Below, in pieces: positions 62,401-64,000 of a stretch of 64,000 nt of DNA. The stretch is taken from NCBI RefSeq assembly GCF_051020975.1, contig NC_135032.1, positions 434,001-498,000 on the forward strand, in the 5' to 3' direction. The notes under the pieces were generated by a model that was given only the letters and a program-made list of their open reading frames with translations, was not told where the DNA came from and searched no databases. Position 1 is the stretch's first letter, and every line of letters begins with the position of its first letter. The DNA comes from Osmia lignaria lignaria (lineage: Eukaryota; Arthropoda; Insecta; Hymenoptera; Megachilidae). The translations under genes and the position numbers were made by a program.

Positions 62401-64000
62401 GTTCTTCTTCTGCACAGCTAAGCTGGAAGTGGCATTTGCGGCTCGCACTAGTGCAGAGTTATCTCAAAGAAAGGGGCCACGGTGTTTCTGTATCCCTATT
62501 ATGTTGGTGCGGCTTCGGAACTTTTAAATATCTCGATATATCTCGAAAACTACGCTTCGGATCAAAAAATATCATAGAACATAAATTGTAGGAAACATAA
62601 TTCTCTACAAAAAACGTCTCTTAACATTTTGCCATAGCTCGCTTCGTTTCCGAGATATTTGCAGATTCAGCTCAAAGGAACTGGCCTGACGGACATATTT
62701 CGAGATATTTCTTCTTCTTGTTGTTCTTCCTCTGCACAGCTAAGCTGGAAGTGGCATTTGCAGCTCGCAATAGTGCAGAGTTATCTCAAAGAAAGGGGCC
62801 ACGGTGTTTCTGTATCTCTATTATGTCGGTGCGGCTTCGGAACTTTTAAATATCTTGATATATCTCGAGAACTACGCATCTGATCAAAAGATATCATAGA
62901 ACATAAAAAGTAGGAAACTTAATTGTCTACAAAAAAGGTCTCTTAACATTTTGCCATAGCTCGCTTCGTTTCCGAGATATTTGCAGATTTATCTCAAGAG
63001 AAGGGGCCTAACGGACATATTTCGAGATATTTCTTCTTCTTGTTGTTCTTCTTCTGCACAGCTAAACTGGAAGTGGCATTTCCAGCTCGCAATAGTGCAG
63101 AGTTATCTCAAAGAGAGGGGCCACGGTGTTTCTGTATCTCTATTATGTTGGTGCGGCTTCGGAACTTTTAAATATCTTTATATATCTCGAGAACTACGCA
63201 TCTGATCAAAAAATATCATAGAAGATAAAAAGTAGGAAACTCAATTCTCTACAAAAAAGGTCTCTTAACATTTTGCCATAGCTCGCTTCGTTTCCGAGAT
63301 ATTTGCAGATTTATCTCAAGGGAAGGGGCCTGACGGACATATTTCGAGATATTTCTTCTTCTTGTTGTTCTTCTTCTGCACAGCTAAGCTGGAAGTGGCA
63401 TTTGCGGCTCGCACTAGTGCAGAGTTATCTCAAAGAAAGGGGCCACGGTGTTTCTGTATCCCTATTATGTTGGTGCGGCTTCGGAACTTTTAAATATCTC
63501 GATATATCTCGAAAACTACGCTTCTGATCAAAAAATATCATAGAACATAAATTGTAGGAAACATAATTCTCTATAAAAAACGTCTCTTAACATTTTGCCA
63601 TAGCTCGCATCGTTTCCGAGATATTTGCAGATTCAGCTCAAAGGAACTGGCCTGACGGACATATTTCGAGATATTTCTTCTTCTTGTTGTTCTTCCTCTG
63701 CACAGCTAAGCTGGAAGTGGCATTTGCAGCCCGCAATAGTGCAGAGTTATCTCAAAGAAAGGGGCCACGGTGTTTCTGTATCTCTATTATGTTGGTGCGG
63801 CTTCGGAACTTTTAAATATCTCGATATATCTCGAAAACTACGCTTCTGATCAAAAAATATCATAGAACATAAATTGTAGGAAACATAATTCTCTACAAAA
63901 AAGGTTTCTTAACATTTTGCCATAGCTCGCTTCGTTTCCGAGATATTTGCAGATATATCTCAAGGGAAGGGGCCTGACGGACATATTTCGAGATATTTCT
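59440..64000 (+). repeat. Array block 8 (C'): units related to block C
   Basis: The block shares rare variants with 35296-43020: CGATACATCTCG, AGTGTCATTTG, CTCTATAAAAAACG, GTATCCCTATTATG with CTTCGGATC, CTTAATTGTCTAC followed by TCAAGAGAAGG, and TCGCATCGTTTCC. The order of the last of these (near 62400-63610) resembles that at 41390-42950 only in part. The block runs out of the window. Confidence 0.75.
61050..61370 (+). repeat. 321-bp unit with 1-bp deletion in the linker
   Basis: The linker reads CTCTACAAAGACGTC, where neighbours have CTCTACAAAAAACGTC. One A has been lost from the A-run and one A changed to G. It is the only single-base length change I found in the window. Confidence 0.85.

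Larger units (their letters stand above)
1..64000 (+). repeat. 322-bp satellite DNA array, 199 complete head-to-tail units
   Basis: The whole window is one tandem array. The motif TTTGCAGA followed by TATCTCAAGG (or a close variant) recurs every 322 bp, from 114 to 63947. The spacing is exact across the first 79 units (114 to 25552). Of the 199 complete units, 192 are 322 bp long; the exceptions start at 25552, 26835, 30263, 30902, 41736, 45275 and 61050. Units are highly similar and differ mostly by single bases at shared sites. No unit is inverted, and no unrelated DNA of any length is inserted. Positions 1-113 and 63947-64000 are partial units, so both array ends lie outside the window. 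Such a uniform, long array is typical of eukaryotic centromeric or pericentromeric satellite DNA. I do not recognise the family or species; an arthropod source is an inference. Confidence 0.98.

Noticed and set aside
114..63849. Many 61-84-codon plus-strand open frames, one per repeat unit
   Set aside because: They begin at TTG or GTG, repeat with the 322-bp period, shift frame from unit to unit and are broken in several ways. They are by-products of satellite sequence, so I list no coding region.
1..64000. CRISPR array
   Set aside because: The repeating element is 322 bp with no short-repeat and unique-spacer alternation, and there are no cas genes. All 'spacers' would be the same sequence.
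1..64000. CENP-B box
   Set aside because: I looked for the TTCG....A..CGGG pattern in both strands of the unit. CTTCGTTTCCGAG and CTTCGGAACTTTT are superficially alike but lack the A and CGGG positions.
1..64000. tRNA, 5S or other RNA gene, as in a gene-cluster repeat
   Set aside because: I see no A-box/B-box pair, no cloverleaf and no rRNA-like core in the unit. A tandem RNA gene would also show one well-conserved part and one variable spacer, and here variants are spread along the unit.
1..64000. Transposable element or its tandem fragments
   Set aside because: There are no terminal inverted repeats, target-site duplications, long terminal repeats or transposase/reverse transcriptase frames. 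The inverted CGAGATATTT copies are too short and internal.
1..64000. G-quadruplex or polyadenylation signals
   Set aside because: The AAGGGGCC runs occur only twice per unit, 114 bp apart, which is too few for a quadruplex. No AATAAA is seen in the unit.
1..64000. Bacterial or phage origin
   Set aside because: A 64-kb noncoding tandem array with higher-order structure and no coding frame beginning with a proper start and ribosome site does not fit a prokaryotic genome.

Overview
This window is one uninterrupted, head-to-tail satellite DNA array. I find no gene, RNA gene, mobile element or unique flanking sequence in it. The repeat unit is 322 bp and about 41% G+C. Counting each unit from the TTGCAGAT-type motif first seen at 114, the window holds 199 complete units from 114 to 63946. 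It also holds a partial unit at each edge (1-113 and 63947-64000), so the array runs past both ends. Of the 199 units, 192 are exactly 322 bp, two are 317, two are 319, one is 321 and two are only 208 bp. All units lie on the same strand.

The source is most likely a eukaryotic centromeric, pericentromeric or sex-chromosome heterochromatin block. CpG is not depleted: a typical unit has 13 CpG, close to chance. That argues against a heavily methylated vertebrate or plant genome and fits an insect or other arthropod, but I cannot name the species or the satellite family.

Layout. Units differ at a limited set of linked sites, and neighbouring units fall into regional blocks. From 1 to ~13.6 kb, S-type units dominate (GCCTGTCGG, CGGCTCGCACTAG), mixed with short higher-order groups. 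From ~13.6 to 23.3 kb, V-type (GGGTCCTGATGG) and Q-type (CAGCTCAAAGGAACTGG) units alternate. From 23.3 to 32.4 kb V/Q units continue, with 5-bp-deleted and 208-bp units (block A). From 32.4 to 35.3 kb lies a distinct group marked by GTGCTGCTTCGG and TTTCCAGATA (block B). From 35.3 to 43.0 kb are units with GATATATCTC, CATCTCGAAA and AGTGTCATTTG variants (block C). Then 43.0-46.9 kb resembles A, 46.9-59.4 kb resembles B, and 59.4-64 kb resembles C. This A-B-C-A'-B'-C' order points to an old large duplication later reshaped by local expansions. The clearest local expansion is a 12-unit (3,864 bp) tandem duplication at 47.0-55.0 kb, in which I found no difference over 4,111 bp.

The unit has its own fine structure. 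Two 26-bp direct repeats lie 114 bp apart, and deletion between them explains the 208-bp units. There is a pyrimidine-rich TTC/TTG tract, and several direct and inverted copies of a CGAGATATTT core. The short open frames that recur in every unit begin with TTG or GTG and are a by-product of the repetition.
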